The notes under the pieces are model-generated. The model saw nothing but the letters and a program-made list of their open reading frames with translations. It was not told the origin of the DNA and ran no database searches. The position numbers were made by a program, and so were the translations under genes. Of a stretch of DNA of 57,421 nucleotides, positions 1 to 7,825 are shown piece by piece (the first letter of the stretch is position 1; each line of letters opens with the position of its first letter). The stretch covers positions 1 to 57,421 of the forward strand of contig CAMJGE010000012.1 in the NCBI GenBank assembly GCA_946405145.1, given 5' to 3'. Origin of the DNA: an uncultured Prevotella sp. (GTDB lineage: Bacteria; Bacteroidota; Bacteroidia; Bacteroidales; Bacteroidaceae).

Positions 1-3000
1 CGATCATCGGTGCGACTGTGAAAGTAAAAGGTACCAATGCAGGTTCTATTACCGATTTTGACGGTAAGTTCTCTGTTCAGGCTGCCTCCAATGCCACACT
101 GACTATTTCTTATGTGGGCTACGTTACTCAGGATGTAAGAGTTGCCGGTCAAAGTAACCTTACCGTTGTCCTGAAGGAAGACAACACCACTCTGAACGAC
201 ATCGTGGTCGTAGGTTACGGTACCATGAAGAAGAGCGATATCTCCGGATCTGTTGCAACAATCAACAAGGAGCAGATGGAGCGCAAGGTACCTGTTAACA
301 TCGCTCAGGCCCTGCAGGGTGCTGCTGCCGGTGTGATGGTTACCAATCAGGACGGTGCGCCTGGCACAAGATCAGCCATCCGTATCCGTGGTGTCGGAAC
401 TATCAATGGTGACGCTAATCCTCTCTATGTAGTTGACGGTGTGCAGGTTGGTACCAATGCTGACTTCGTGAACCCAGCCGACATCGAGAGCATTGAGGTG
501 TTGAAGGATGCTTCTGCAACTGCCATCTACGGTTCTGCAGGTGCTAACGGTGTGATCATGATCACCACCAAGCACGGTCAGAAGGGTAAGATGAACATCA
601 ACATCACCGCCGATATCGGTATCCAGACCCTTCCTTACAAGCTGAAGACCTTGAAGGGTGATGCTTATGCTCGCTCAATCCGCGAGTCAAAGGCCAACGA
701 TGAACAGACTCTGAACAACCAGATCTGGAATGAGGCATACGACGGCAAGCGCAACTATATCGACTGGCAGGATCAGATGTATCGTACCGGTCTGAAGCAG
801 CAGTATGGTATCTCAGCCAGCGGTGGTAACGATAAGACCCAGTATAACTTCTCTATCGGTTACCTCGACAACAAGGGTATCATTGTCAACACCAAGTACA
901 ACCGTCTGACTTCACGCGCCAGCGTTAAGACTCAGGTGAACAACTACATCGAGTTCGGTGGTGACATCAACTATACCTATTCTACTATTCAGGGTAACAA
1001 CATCGGTCTGGGTAACAACCAGAACCTGTCTTCTCAGCGTGATATCGCCCAGATGGCTCCGTCTCTCGACTACATTGATGACATAACTGGTGAGCATGTA
1101 AAGGTAAATGTGGTGAATCCTGACGGCACCTATGGTGCAAGTAAGGCTCCGACACCTGATGGTTGGGAAGGAATGACCGCCGGTGCACAGAACCCATACG
1201 CCACACAGATGGAAATCGGCCGTGAGACTCGTAACTCACGCGTTTCTGTAAACCCCTACATCGACATCACATTCCTCAAGCTGAAGGAGCATAAGCTGAA
1301 TATCCACTCTATTGCTTCTTGGACTCAGACCAATTCAGACAACGATGAGTTCTCTGGTATGTACGAGCGCTACAATATGGTTGGTGGCCAGTGGACAAAG
1401 GTCAACTACGAGGGCCGTGACAAGGAGTACTACAACTTCGGTCTTGGTCAGAGCAAGGGTCTCTCTAAGAGCATTGAGACTTACCTGACCTATAACTGGA
1501 ACACAGACTTCCACAACCTGACAGCCATGATCGGTAACTCTGTCAGCGACTATGAGGGTTCATGGGTAAGCGGTAGCGGTCACACATTCCTGTCAAAGGA
1601 CAACCGTCAGATCTCTCTGGCTGAGACGATCAACCCAAGTAATGGTGGTTTCAACGCTAAGACTCGTACCATTTCTTACTATGCTCGTCTGGTTTACAGC
1701 CTCTTCGATCGTTATATCATCACTGGTACCGTACGTCGTGACGGTTCTTCAAACTTCTCTTCAAGCAACCGTTGGGGTACCTTCCCATCAGTAGCCGGTG
1801 CATGGCGTATCTCTGAGGAAAAGTTCATGAAGGATGTGAAGTGGATCGACAACCTGAAGCTCCGTGTAGGTTGGGGTCAGACCGGTAACGCCGGTGGTAT
1901 CGCAGGCCGTTCTACATACGCCCTGTCTTCTGAGAACACCAAGCACCAGTTCTATGACTTCGGTATGGGTGGTGGTCCTAACGGTTCATTCCACCGTGTA
2001 CAGGGCTTCTATGCACCTCTGGTGGATACCAACCTGAAGTGGGAGACCAACGAGCAGCTGAACTTCGGTTTGGACCTCGGCTTCCTCAACAACGACCTGA
2101 CCATCACTTTGGACTACTTCACACGTAAGACCAAGGACCTGCTGATCGACCGTCAGATCCGTCCGTCTGCTGGTAACACCTCTATCTACACCAACTTCGG
2201 TCAGATCAACAACTATGGTTTCGAGTTCTCTGTTAACTATAACAAGCGTCTGAACAAGGACTGGGGTATCAACGTAGCATTCAACGGTTCTACCTTGAAG
2301 AACGAGATCAAGAAGATGGGTGTTGACTATCCTTCAACCTGTGGCGGTAGCAACGGCACTTATTCTGCAGAAGACTCCATGGACGGTTCAAACGTCGGTG
2401 CTGTCAATGGTACTGGTTTCCTGTGGAACGACCACTCTCTCTGCCGTGAGGGCGAGGCTGTAGGTTCTTACTACGGCTGGCGCGTGGCAGGTGTCATCAC
2501 CGACGAGACTATGCTGGCTAAGGCAAAAGCTCAGGGGCAGGATGCTGCAATGGGTGACTACCTCTTTGAGGATGTTGACGGCAATGGTGTATTGGACGAG
2601 CAGGACCGTGTCATCCTCGGCAATGGTCTGCCTTCATTCAACTTCGGTCTGAATATCAGTGCTACCTATAAGAACTGGGACTTCAGCATCTATTCTAATG
2701 GTGTATTCGGCATGAAGATCCTCTCTTACTCTAAGATGCGTATGAGCATTATGAATCCTTCTGACGACTCTTGGACACCAGCCCTGCTGGAGGAGAGCTA
2801 CAACAACATGTGGAGCCCCACCAATCCTGGCGGTTCACTGGCTCGCCTGACCCGTCTTGACAACAACAAGAACGCCCGTATCAGCGATGCTTGGATTGAG
2901 AACGGCGACTTCTTCAGGGTTAGCAACATCCAGGTTGGTTACAACATCCCGAAGCCTCTGCTCCACACCATCGGCATCAATGCTGCTCGTGTTTACTTCG

Positions 3001-3146
3001 CAGTGCAGAATCTCTTCACCATCGCTGGTTACAACAAGTACGGCGATCCTGAGGTTGGTCAGGGTAGCGTGATCTACACCGGTCTTGACACTGGTCGTTA
3101 CGCTACACCTCGCACATTCCAGTTTGGTCTTAATGTCACATTCTAA
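1..3146 (+). CDS. SusC-family TonB-dependent outer-membrane transporter, copy 1 (5' end outside window)
   Basis: Large outer-membrane beta-barrel that imports glycans or peptides with its SusD lipoprotein, energised by TonB. The reading frame is open from base 3, and alignment to copies 2 and 3 shows that about 40 N-terminal residues (signal peptide and start of the carboxypeptidase-regulatory-like domain) lie before the window, so this is an edge truncation and not a pseudogene. Visible parts are the rest of the regulatory-like domain, the DIVVVGYGTMKKSDISGSV box, the plug with LYVVDGVQV, and a barrel ending in the aromatic residue typical of outer-membrane proteins (NVTF). The body is nearly identical to copy 2 and more distant from copy 3. 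susD copy 1 follows after 21 bp. No glycoside hydrolase is adjacent, so the substrate cannot be inferred. Confidence 0.95.
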   Translation, partial: IIGATVKVKGTNAGSITDFDGKFSVQAASNATLTISYVGYVTQDVRVAGQSNLTVVLKEDNTTLNDIVVVGYGTMKKSDISGSVATINKEQMERKVPVNIAQALQGAAAGVMVTNQDGAPGTRSAIRIRGVGTINGDANPLYVVDGVQVGTNADFVNPADIESIEVLKDASATAIYGSAGANGVIMITTKHGQKGKMNINITADIGIQTLPYKLKTLKGDAYARSIRESKANDEQTLNNQIWNEAYDGKRNYIDWQDQMYRTGLKQQYGISASGGNDKTQYNFSIGYLDNKGIIVNTKYNRLTSRASVKTQVNNYIEFGGDINYTYSTIQGNNIGLGNNQNLSSQRDIAQMAPSLDYIDDITGEHVKVNVVNPDGTYGASKAPTPDGWEGMTAGAQNPYATQMEIGRETRNSRVSVNPYIDITFLKLKEHKLNIHSIASWTQTNSDNDEFSGMYERYNMVGGQWTKVNYEGRDKEYYNFGLGQSKGLSKSIETYLTYNWNTDFHNLTAMIGNSVSDYEGSWVSGSGHTFLSKDNRQISLAETINPSNGGFNAKTRTISYYARLVYSLFDRYIITGTVRRDGSSNFSSSNRWGTFPSVAGAWRISEEKFMKDVKWIDNLKLRVGWGQTGNAGGIAGRSTYALSSENTKHQFYDFGMGGGPNGSFHRVQGFYAPLVDTNLKWETNEQLNFGLDLGFLNNDLTITLDYFTRKTKDLLIDRQIRPSAGNTSIYTNFGQINNYGFEFSVNYNKRLNKDWGINVAFNGSTLKNEIKKMGVDYPSTCGGSNGTYSAEDSMDGSNVGAVNGTGFLWNDHSLCREGEAVGSYYGWRVAGVITDETMLAKAKAQGQDAAMGDYLFEDVDGNGVLDEQDRVILGNGLPSFNFGLNISATYKNWDFSIYSNGVFGMKILSYSKMRMSIMNPSDDSWTPALLEESYNNMWSPTNPGGSLARLTRLDNNKNARISDAWIENGDFFRVSNIQVGYNIPKPLLHTIGINAARVYFAVQNLFTIAGYNKYGDPEVGQGSVIYTGLDTGRYATPRTFQFGLNVTF

Positions 3147-3167
3147 TTACATCAAAAGAAATACATT

Positions 3168-5063
3168 ATGAAAAAATCAATTAAATATTTAGCATTGGCA
3201 GGTCTTGGAGTCGTTGCACTGTCTTCATGTAACAACGACAAATTCCTGGACGTACCGCAGTATAACATTGTGAGCATTGATGCTCAGTTTGAGGGTGACG
3301 CCAACGCCCGTCTCGGTCTGAACGGTATCTATGTTTACAATAATGTTAGTAAAGAGGATGACTGCTGGGGCTTCAAGCCGAATCTGTTTACCGGCTCTCA
3401 CCCGACGATGGATACCCAGTGTACGGGTTGGGACGTGAAGTTCCTCGACCAGACCTGGGACGCCAACGTGGGCGAGCTCGGTCAGGGTTGGGCTCACGCC
3501 TATGCAGCCATCAGCCGCGCCAACCTTTATCTGGCAGGTCTGGAGACGGCTGAGGGTGTCAGCGCTGATGCCAAGAAGTTGTGTGAAGGTGAGGCTCGCG
3601 CTCTCCGCGGCTATTTCTACACCTGGTTGGCTACCACCTTCGGACGTGTACCTATGCTGGCTACCGGTGAGGACTTCAATAACACCCCTGAGAAGGCTGC
3701 TGCCGAGACCTACGAGGAGATGTGGGACTTCATCATTGAGGACTTCCAGAAGGCTTCCGAGCTCCTGGAGTGGACACCATACAACAATGAGTATGGCCGT
3801 TGCACCAAGGGTATGGCAAAAGCTTACCTAGCTGACGCCTACATGTGGAAGGCTTACCGTTGCCCAGACAAGGCTGCTGACTGCTACGCCAAGGCTAAGG
3901 CTGAGCTGAAGAGCATCATCGACAGCGGTACTTATGAGCTCTCTACCAACTTCGCAACCAACTGGGATCCCGCAGGATTCTGGAACAAGGAGTGTATCTG
4001 GGCTTTGTGCTCTGATGAAGGTAGCGAATGGAGCAGCTGGGGTGGCGATCGTACCATCACCTTCGCTAATCCAAACATGCTGAAGTGGTTCTGCGCATGT
4101 CCTGAGAACGGCGGTTGGGGTGCTGAGTACCTCTCTTGGGAGTGGTATGACAGCTATGAGCCCGGTGACACCCGTCGTGACGCTTCTTGCGCTACAGGTG
4201 CTGTTCCAGCTGATCAGATGGAAGAATGGGGTATCGAGAAGTCTAATGTCGTTTGGGGATACAACCCTTATCTGAAGGATTCTCTCGGTGTGAAGAATGA
4301 CGCTGGTCAGGTGGTTAAGCCTTTCATCAATCCTGAGGGTGTAGAGTCAGGTACCAAGACCATGCAGTTCCACTTCACCAATGGTGAGTTTGCACCTGCT
4401 ATCTGGACCACTAAGATCTGGCGTAATGCATATGCTGACGGTAACTCTTGGGGTACACAGATGTGGTCTCCGACCATTCTCTACGGAAAGCGTTATGCCA
4501 ACGTGCTGCTCGACTATGCTGAGTGCTGCTTCCGTACCGGTCAGGATGAGGAAGGCTGGAAACAACTTGATATCCTCCGTAACCGCGCTTGGGGTAACTT
4601 GACCATCGGTCAGGACTACAGCAAGTACTTTGCTCACTTCAACACCGTATATTCTGGCAATGGCAAGTCTATCACCATGACCGAGTATCCTGTTGGTGTG
4701 CTGAAGGCTCCTGTTACCGTTCCTTCTGCCAAGGAGTACTACACAGCTCTTCAGGCTACACCTAACCGTGTAGGTTACACGCACACCTCTGAGGCTTGGA
4801 AGGTAGCTGTGAACGAGGAGCGTCGTAAGGAGTTCAACTCTGAGTGGTGTCTCTGCCCGGATATGATCAAGTCTGGTTATATCGAGGATCACATCAACTA
4901 CAACTATCCGAAGGACGATGGTGGTAATGACTATGCACACTATCCTTGGACCAAGCGTACCTTCACCTTCGACATCAACAAGATGGATATGCCTATCCCA
5001 GCTGTTGAGTTGCTGAAGAACAGCCTGCTGAAGCAGAATCCTGCTTACGCTGGTAGTAACTAA
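3168..5063 (+). CDS. SusD/RagB-family nutrient-binding lipoprotein, copy 1
   Basis: Surface lipoprotein that caps the SusC barrel and captures ligand. The 631-residue product begins with a lipoprotein signal peptide ending in the lipobox LSSC (Cys21), followed by NNDKFLD, then the helical TPR-like scaffold usual in SusD proteins (GEARALRGYFYTWLATTFGRVP, GMAKAYLADAYMWKAY). The C-terminal part (RNRAW, NEERRKE, MPIPAVELLKN) is also typical. The mature protein is very close to copy 2, but its leader (MKKSIKYLALAG) is unlike the MKTRY leaders of copies 2 and 3. It lies 21 bp after susC copy 1, probably in one transcript, and is followed by the two-hairpin element. Confidence 0.95.
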   Translation: MKKSIKYLALAGLGVVALSSCNNDKFLDVPQYNIVSIDAQFEGDANARLGLNGIYVYNNVSKEDDCWGFKPNLFTGSHPTMDTQCTGWDVKFLDQTWDANVGELGQGWAHAYAAISRANLYLAGLETAEGVSADAKKLCEGEARALRGYFYTWLATTFGRVPMLATGEDFNNTPEKAAAETYEEMWDFIIEDFQKASELLEWTPYNNEYGRCTKGMAKAYLADAYMWKAYRCPDKAADCYAKAKAELKSIIDSGTYELSTNFATNWDPAGFWNKECIWALCSDEGSEWSSWGGDRTITFANPNMLKWFCACPENGGWGAEYLSWEWYDSYEPGDTRRDASCATGAVPADQMEEWGIEKSNVVWGYNPYLKDSLGVKNDAGQVVKPFINPEGVESGTKTMQFHFTNGEFAPAIWTTKIWRNAYADGNSWGTQMWSPTILYGKRYANVLLDYAECCFRTGQDEEGWKQLDILRNRAWGNLTIGQDYSKYFAHFNTVYSGNGKSITMTEYPVGVLKAPVTVPSAKEYYTALQATPNRVGYTHTSEAWKVAVNEERRKEFNSEWCLCPDMIKSGYIEDHINYNYPKDDGGNDYAHYPWTKRTFTFDINKMDMPIPAVELLKNSLLKQNPAYAGSN

Positions 5064-5068
5064 AGTAT

Positions 5069-5176
5069 AAAACGTGTAAATCCCCTGCCATTTTGTGATG
5101 GCAGGGGATTTTTCAATGGCACGTTTTAGTTTTGTTAGTTGGAGGTGCCGAGTCGTGAGACCCGGCACCTTTTTTA
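5069..5176 (+). repeat. Two-hairpin 3' element, copy 1 (likely terminator)
   Basis: Starts 6 bp after the susD stop. Hairpin 1 is ATCCCCTGCCA (5080-5090) pairing with TGGCAGGGGAT (5099-5109), followed by a short T run, and is nested in an outer repeat AAAACGTG (5069-5076) / CACGTTTT (5120-5127). Hairpin 2 is AGGTGCCG..GTC (5143-5154) pairing with GAC..CGGCACCT (5159-5170), followed by six T's, a good intrinsic terminator. The same arrangement follows susD copies 2 and 3 in the same orientation relative to the gene. Confidence 0.85.
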
Positions 5177-5219
5177 CTTATAACATTCTACCGCAAACCC
5201 TTCACCATGCGCCAATGAA

Positions 5220-5305
5220 ATATACCATATCGGGTATAATAGTCATAAATAATATTAATTTTATACCTGATATGGTATATTTTTGAGAAAATTTGTCTAT
5301 ATTTG
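5220..5305 (+). promoter_or_regulatory. hipBST promoter with long palindromic operator
   Basis: Two 20-bp arms at 5220-5239 and 5261-5280 form an inverted repeat with one mismatch (half-site core GGTATAA / TTATACC, spacer 21 bp). A further GGTATAA half-site lies at 5315-5321, after the -7 box. The -7 box is TATATTTG (5298-5305). No good -33 TTTG is present at the normal distance, and the right arm of the palindrome occupies that place. Inference: HipB, the HTH protein encoded 23 bp downstream, binds the palindrome and represses its own operon. Confidence 0.65.
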
Positions 5306-5327
5306 TACCCGTTAAGGTATAATTGCG

Positions 5328-5528
5328 ATGACTTTATCTGAATATATTAAGCAAAAGCGAAAGAAAAATGGGCTCTCCCAGGTTGAATTGGCTGAGAGAG
5401 CTGGTGTTGGACTCAGGTTTGTCAGAGAGCTTGAACAAGGCAAGCAGACATTGAGAATGGATAAGGTAAATGACGTATTGGCCTTGTTTGGCGATTGTCT
5501 TGCACCCGTAAAAAATGATAGCGTATGA
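5328..5528 (+). CDS. hipB: HipB-like XRE-family HTH antitoxin/repressor
   Basis: A 66-residue single-domain helix-turn-helix protein (MTLSEYIKQKRKKNGLSQVE, then LAERAGVGLRFVRELEQGK), which is almost exactly the length of one XRE DNA-binding domain. It is the first gene of a three-gene operon with a HipA N-subdomain protein and a HipA-type kinase, and its stop overlaps the next start by 4 bp (ATGA). Family knowledge: HipB dimers bind palindromes in their own promoter, and in HipBST systems HipB augments the antitoxin HipS. The palindrome at 5220-5280 is the obvious operator. Confidence 0.85.
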   Translation: MTLSEYIKQKRKKNGLSQVELAERAGVGLRFVRELEQGKQTLRMDKVNDVLALFGDCLAPVKNDSV

Positions 5529-5848
5529 AGCGGGCCGGGATCTACGTTAATGATTTATACTGTGGTGTCCTTACTGAAGATGAAGAGGGATTCCATTTTG
5601 CCTATGACGAGGCGTATGTTGCTCAGCCAAATGCCATTCCTGTAAGTCCTACGATGCCATTGACCGTCCAACAGTACGATAAAGAAATGATGTTCCCTGT
5701 ATTTGACGGACTCATTCCAGAGGGGTGGCTCCTGAATATAGCATCAGCGTCATGGAAGATCGATCCACGCGACAGAATGTCGCTCTTGATGGCATGCTGC
5801 AAGGATTGTATCGGAAACATCAGCGTAAAACCATTGGACCATGAGTAA
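5525..5848 (+). CDS. hipS: HipS-like antitoxin (HipA N-terminal subdomain as a separate protein)
   Basis: A 107-residue protein that matches only the N-terminal subdomain-1 of HipA (Couple_hipA type): MKRAGIYVNDLYCGVLTED, FAYDEAYV, the PVSPTMPL strand and VFDGLIPEGWLLN. In classical HipA this region is fused to the kinase; here it ends at its own stop and the kinase starts 8 bp earlier in another frame. Family knowledge: in the E. coli O127 HipBST system the separate HipS neutralises the kinase HipT. The same job is inferred here from order and domain split; neutralisation is not shown by sequence. Confidence 0.8.
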   Translation: MKRAGIYVNDLYCGVLTEDEEGFHFAYDEAYVAQPNAIPVSPTMPLTVQQYDKEMMFPVFDGLIPEGWLLNIASASWKIDPRDRMSLLMACCKDCIGNISVKPLDHE

Positions 5849-6785
5849 ATGTTTGTATTGTTATAAAGAGTTGGATGAAGGTCAGGTGGATTTTCACCCA
5901 AGTTGTGCACGCAAGTTCTTTGGTAGCGAAACGGCTCCTATTCTTCCTTATACGCGTGATAATATGTCGGAGCTTGCCCGTCAAGTTATCCGCACCAGTG
6001 CATCCATAACAGGCGTGCAGGCTAAGATGTCGCTCGATGTGGCTCGTGGTGGAAAAAATGAGCCCTCTAAATTTACCATCGTAGGCCTTTGGGGTAAGTA
6101 TATCTTCAAACCGCAAAGCGGCAAGTACCCATGCCTGCCAGAGTTAGAAGACTTAACGATGAAGATGGCCGAAACGGCTCATATCCGTACAGCTCGGCAT
6201 ACACTCGTCCGGCTTGCTGATGGTGAACTGGGGTATCTTACTCTCAGAATGGATCGGGGACGACATGGAGAGAAGATATCCATGCTTGACATGTGCCAAC
6301 TTACCAACCGACTTACCGAGCATAAATACTATGGTACCTACTTGCAGTTGGCAGAATCGATCAAGAGATACTCATCAGCTCCCATGCTTGATGTTCAGCG
6401 ATTTTGGGAGGTGGTCTTGTTTTCATGGATTACCGGGAACTCCGATATGCACTGCAAGAACTTCTCGCTGATAGATAACGGGAACGGAGAATATGTTCTG
6501 TCTCCTGCCTATGATTTACTGGCTGTACTGTTGGCCGATCCTCACGATACTGAAGAGATGGCAATGACCTTTTCTGTAGGGGGCGAGAAAAGCGGTTTCG
6601 ACCGTAATACCTTCATGACTGCCTTCACTCATAGTGGCATTCCCGCTACAGTGGCAAACAAAATGATAGAACGAATGAAATCCTTCCTGCCTAAGTGGAA
6701 AACTCTCATCGACGAATCATTCCTGCCTGATGAGATGAAGGCCGACTATCATCTATTATTGAGCAAACGAATAGAAGTGCTATAA
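5841..6785 (+). CDS. hipT: HipT-like Ser/Thr kinase toxin with N-terminal zinc-finger-like motif
   Basis: A 314-residue HipA-type kinase lacking subdomain 1. It begins with a Cys4-like motif (CLYC..FHPSCARKFF, residues 4-27), then the ATP-loop SITGVQAK (55-62), the nucleotide-binding lysine in YIFKP (Lys90), the catalytic loop GNSDMHCKNF (199-208, Asp202) and the metal-binding SPAYD (Asp225). In HipA the loop is SIA and in E. coli HipT it is SIS with autophosphorylated serines; here it is SIT, so Ser55 and perhaps Thr57 are candidates. HipA-family kinases phosphorylate aminoacyl-tRNA synthetases; the target here is unknown. It is third in the operon. Confidence 0.85.
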   Translation: MSKCLYCYKELDEGQVDFHPSCARKFFGSETAPILPYTRDNMSELARQVIRTSASITGVQAKMSLDVARGGKNEPSKFTIVGLWGKYIFKPQSGKYPCLPELEDLTMKMAETAHIRTARHTLVRLADGELGYLTLRMDRGRHGEKISMLDMCQLTNRLTEHKYYGTYLQLAESIKRYSSAPMLDVQRFWEVVLFSWITGNSDMHCKNFSLIDNGNGEYVLSPAYDLLAVLLADPHDTEEMAMTFSVGGEKSGFDRNTFMTAFTHSGIPATVANKMIERMKSFLPKWKTLIDESFLPDEMKADYHLLLSKRIEVL

Positions 6786-6789
6786 ATTC

Positions 6790-7248
6790 CTACCACAGAT
6801 AATCTTCGACGTAGCCGGCGAACTGGGGTTCCTCGGTCCAGCCATAGCTCTTGATGACCTCACGGACGTAACGCTCCTCATCGGGCGTGAGGGGACGCGT
6901 GCCGTTGTGGTACTCGTAGTAACGCTTGCGTGAATAGGCATGGATGAGGTGGTTCTTGATGGAACGCTCTATGCGACCTGGCATATTATAATAGATGGTA
7001 TGGAGACCGTTGGGCATGCGGACTGGTTCATCCTTGGCAAACAGGGGACAGCCCTCACGCTGCATCTTTGGATTGTTCAGGTTGACACAATCGATATAGA
7101 GCCTGTCTTGCGGCTTATAACTGGTGAGCAGGCTGTGGAGGCAGTGCTCACGAAGAGGACAGATCGTACTATAGCAGATGCCATAGGTCTTGGCCTTCTC
7201 TGCGAAGATCTGTTCACGGGTCATTGGTTTTTGGTCTTTCTGTTTCAT
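6790..7248 (-). CDS. DUF6078-like cysteine-containing protein
   Basis: Unknown function. 152 residues from the ATG at 7248, chosen because a promoter (TTTG-N20-TAACTTTG) ends only 8 bp upstream; a longer frame to 7323 would start before that promoter. Conserved-looking features are CYSTICPLREHC near residue 25, a later Cys pair around MQREGCPLF, and a C-terminal half with NMPGRIERSIKNHLIHAYSR and KRYYEYHNGTRPLTPDEER. I recognise this pattern as the DUF6078 family of Prevotella and Bacteroides, from memory. It converges on hipT with a 4-bp gap and diverges from the VapE-like gene across a symmetrical control region. The cysteines suggest metal binding. Confidence 0.75.
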   Translation of the reverse strand: MKQKDQKPMTREQIFAEKAKTYGICYSTICPLREHCLHSLLTSYKPQDRLYIDCVNLNNPKMQREGCPLFAKDEPVRMPNGLHTIYYNMPGRIERSIKNHLIHAYSRKRYYEYHNGTRPLTPDEERYVREVIKSYGWTEEPQFAGYVEDYLW

Positions 7249-7256
7249 ATCGGCAG

Positions 7257-7288
7257 CAAAGTTACTATTTTTGTTGGACATAAACAAA
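7257..7288 (-). promoter_or_regulatory. Promoter of the DUF6078 gene (near-leaderless)
   Basis: On the minus strand, -33 TTTG (7285-7288), a 20-bp spacer and -7 TAACTTTG (7257-7264). The start codon at 7248-7246 begins 8 bp after the -7 box, so the transcript would start at or within a few bases of the ATG. Confidence 0.6.
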
Positions 7289-7315
7289 TTTTCCGACAAG
7301 AAAAATTGAAAAACA

Positions 7316-7728
7316 CTATACATTCCTACATTTTCTTTGTAACGTATTGGTTCTTAATCATTTAATGAATGTATAGAGACTACACAAAAACATTCAGCTA
7401 TACATGATTGAAGAAAAATCAAGGTTCTTCCGAAGAAAAATGTAGCTTAACTTGCTGTTTATCAACTTGTTTCACGACAGTATCCTAAAAGGAAACAATT
7501 TGTTTCCTGCCATGAAACACTTTGTTTCTTTGAGGGAAACAAGTTGTTTCCAATGTTAATACACCTATGAAACAATGTCATCTTTATGTCGTAGATGACT
7601 GCTGAATCAGCCGAAAACATGCCTTCCACCCCCTCTGAATGTATAGACGATTGTTAAAATGTAGGCACTATACATCCTTTAAACACCTTGTTATCAATCG
7701 GTTACAAAGAAAATGTAGGAATGTATAG
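7316..7728. repeat. 413-bp dyad-symmetric intergenic region with two repeat families
   Basis: Lies between two divergent promoters and holds no gene. A perfect 28-bp inverted repeat forms the ends (7316-7343 and 7701-7728). The octamer ATGTATAG or its complement occurs six times, at 7316, 7369, 7398, 7639, 7668 and 7721, so the spacings are 53, 29 on the left and 29, 53 on the right. The centre carries a second family: half-site TTGTTTC (7467-7473), palindromes at 7491-7507, 7514-7528 and 7535-7551, and half-site GAAACAA (7569-7575), symmetrical around 7521. Candidate roles are a shared operator for both genes or an iteron-type origin. Confidence 0.85.
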
Positions 7729-7766
7729 AGAAATCGAAGATTCCGAATGAGAAAAATTACAAAAGA

Positions 7767-7798
7767 TTTGGCTATCACAAATAATCGTTGTATCTTTG
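7767..7798 (+). promoter_or_regulatory. Promoter of the VapE-like gene
   Basis: -33 TTTG (7767-7770), 20-bp spacer, -7 TATCTTTG (7791-7798). Predicted transcription start near 7804, giving a leader of about 20 nt before the ATG at 7826. It lies just outside the right end of the dyad-symmetric region. Confidence 0.7.
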
Positions 7799-7825
7799 TA
7801 GGCGAAATTAAAAAATCACTATAAC

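Noticed and set aside
1..3146. susC copy 1 as a 5'-truncated pseudogene
   Set aside because: The frame is open to the window edge and aligns with copies 2 and 3; the missing part is simply outside the window.
4347..5168. 273-codon open frame opposite susD1
   Set aside because: Antisense to a clear SusD gene; codon bias shadow with no recognisable domain.
7316..7728. Simple invertible promoter flanked by the 28-bp repeat
   Set aside because: Both recognisable promoters lie outside the repeats and the interior is itself symmetrical, so inversion would change little; kept as operator/origin candidate instead.
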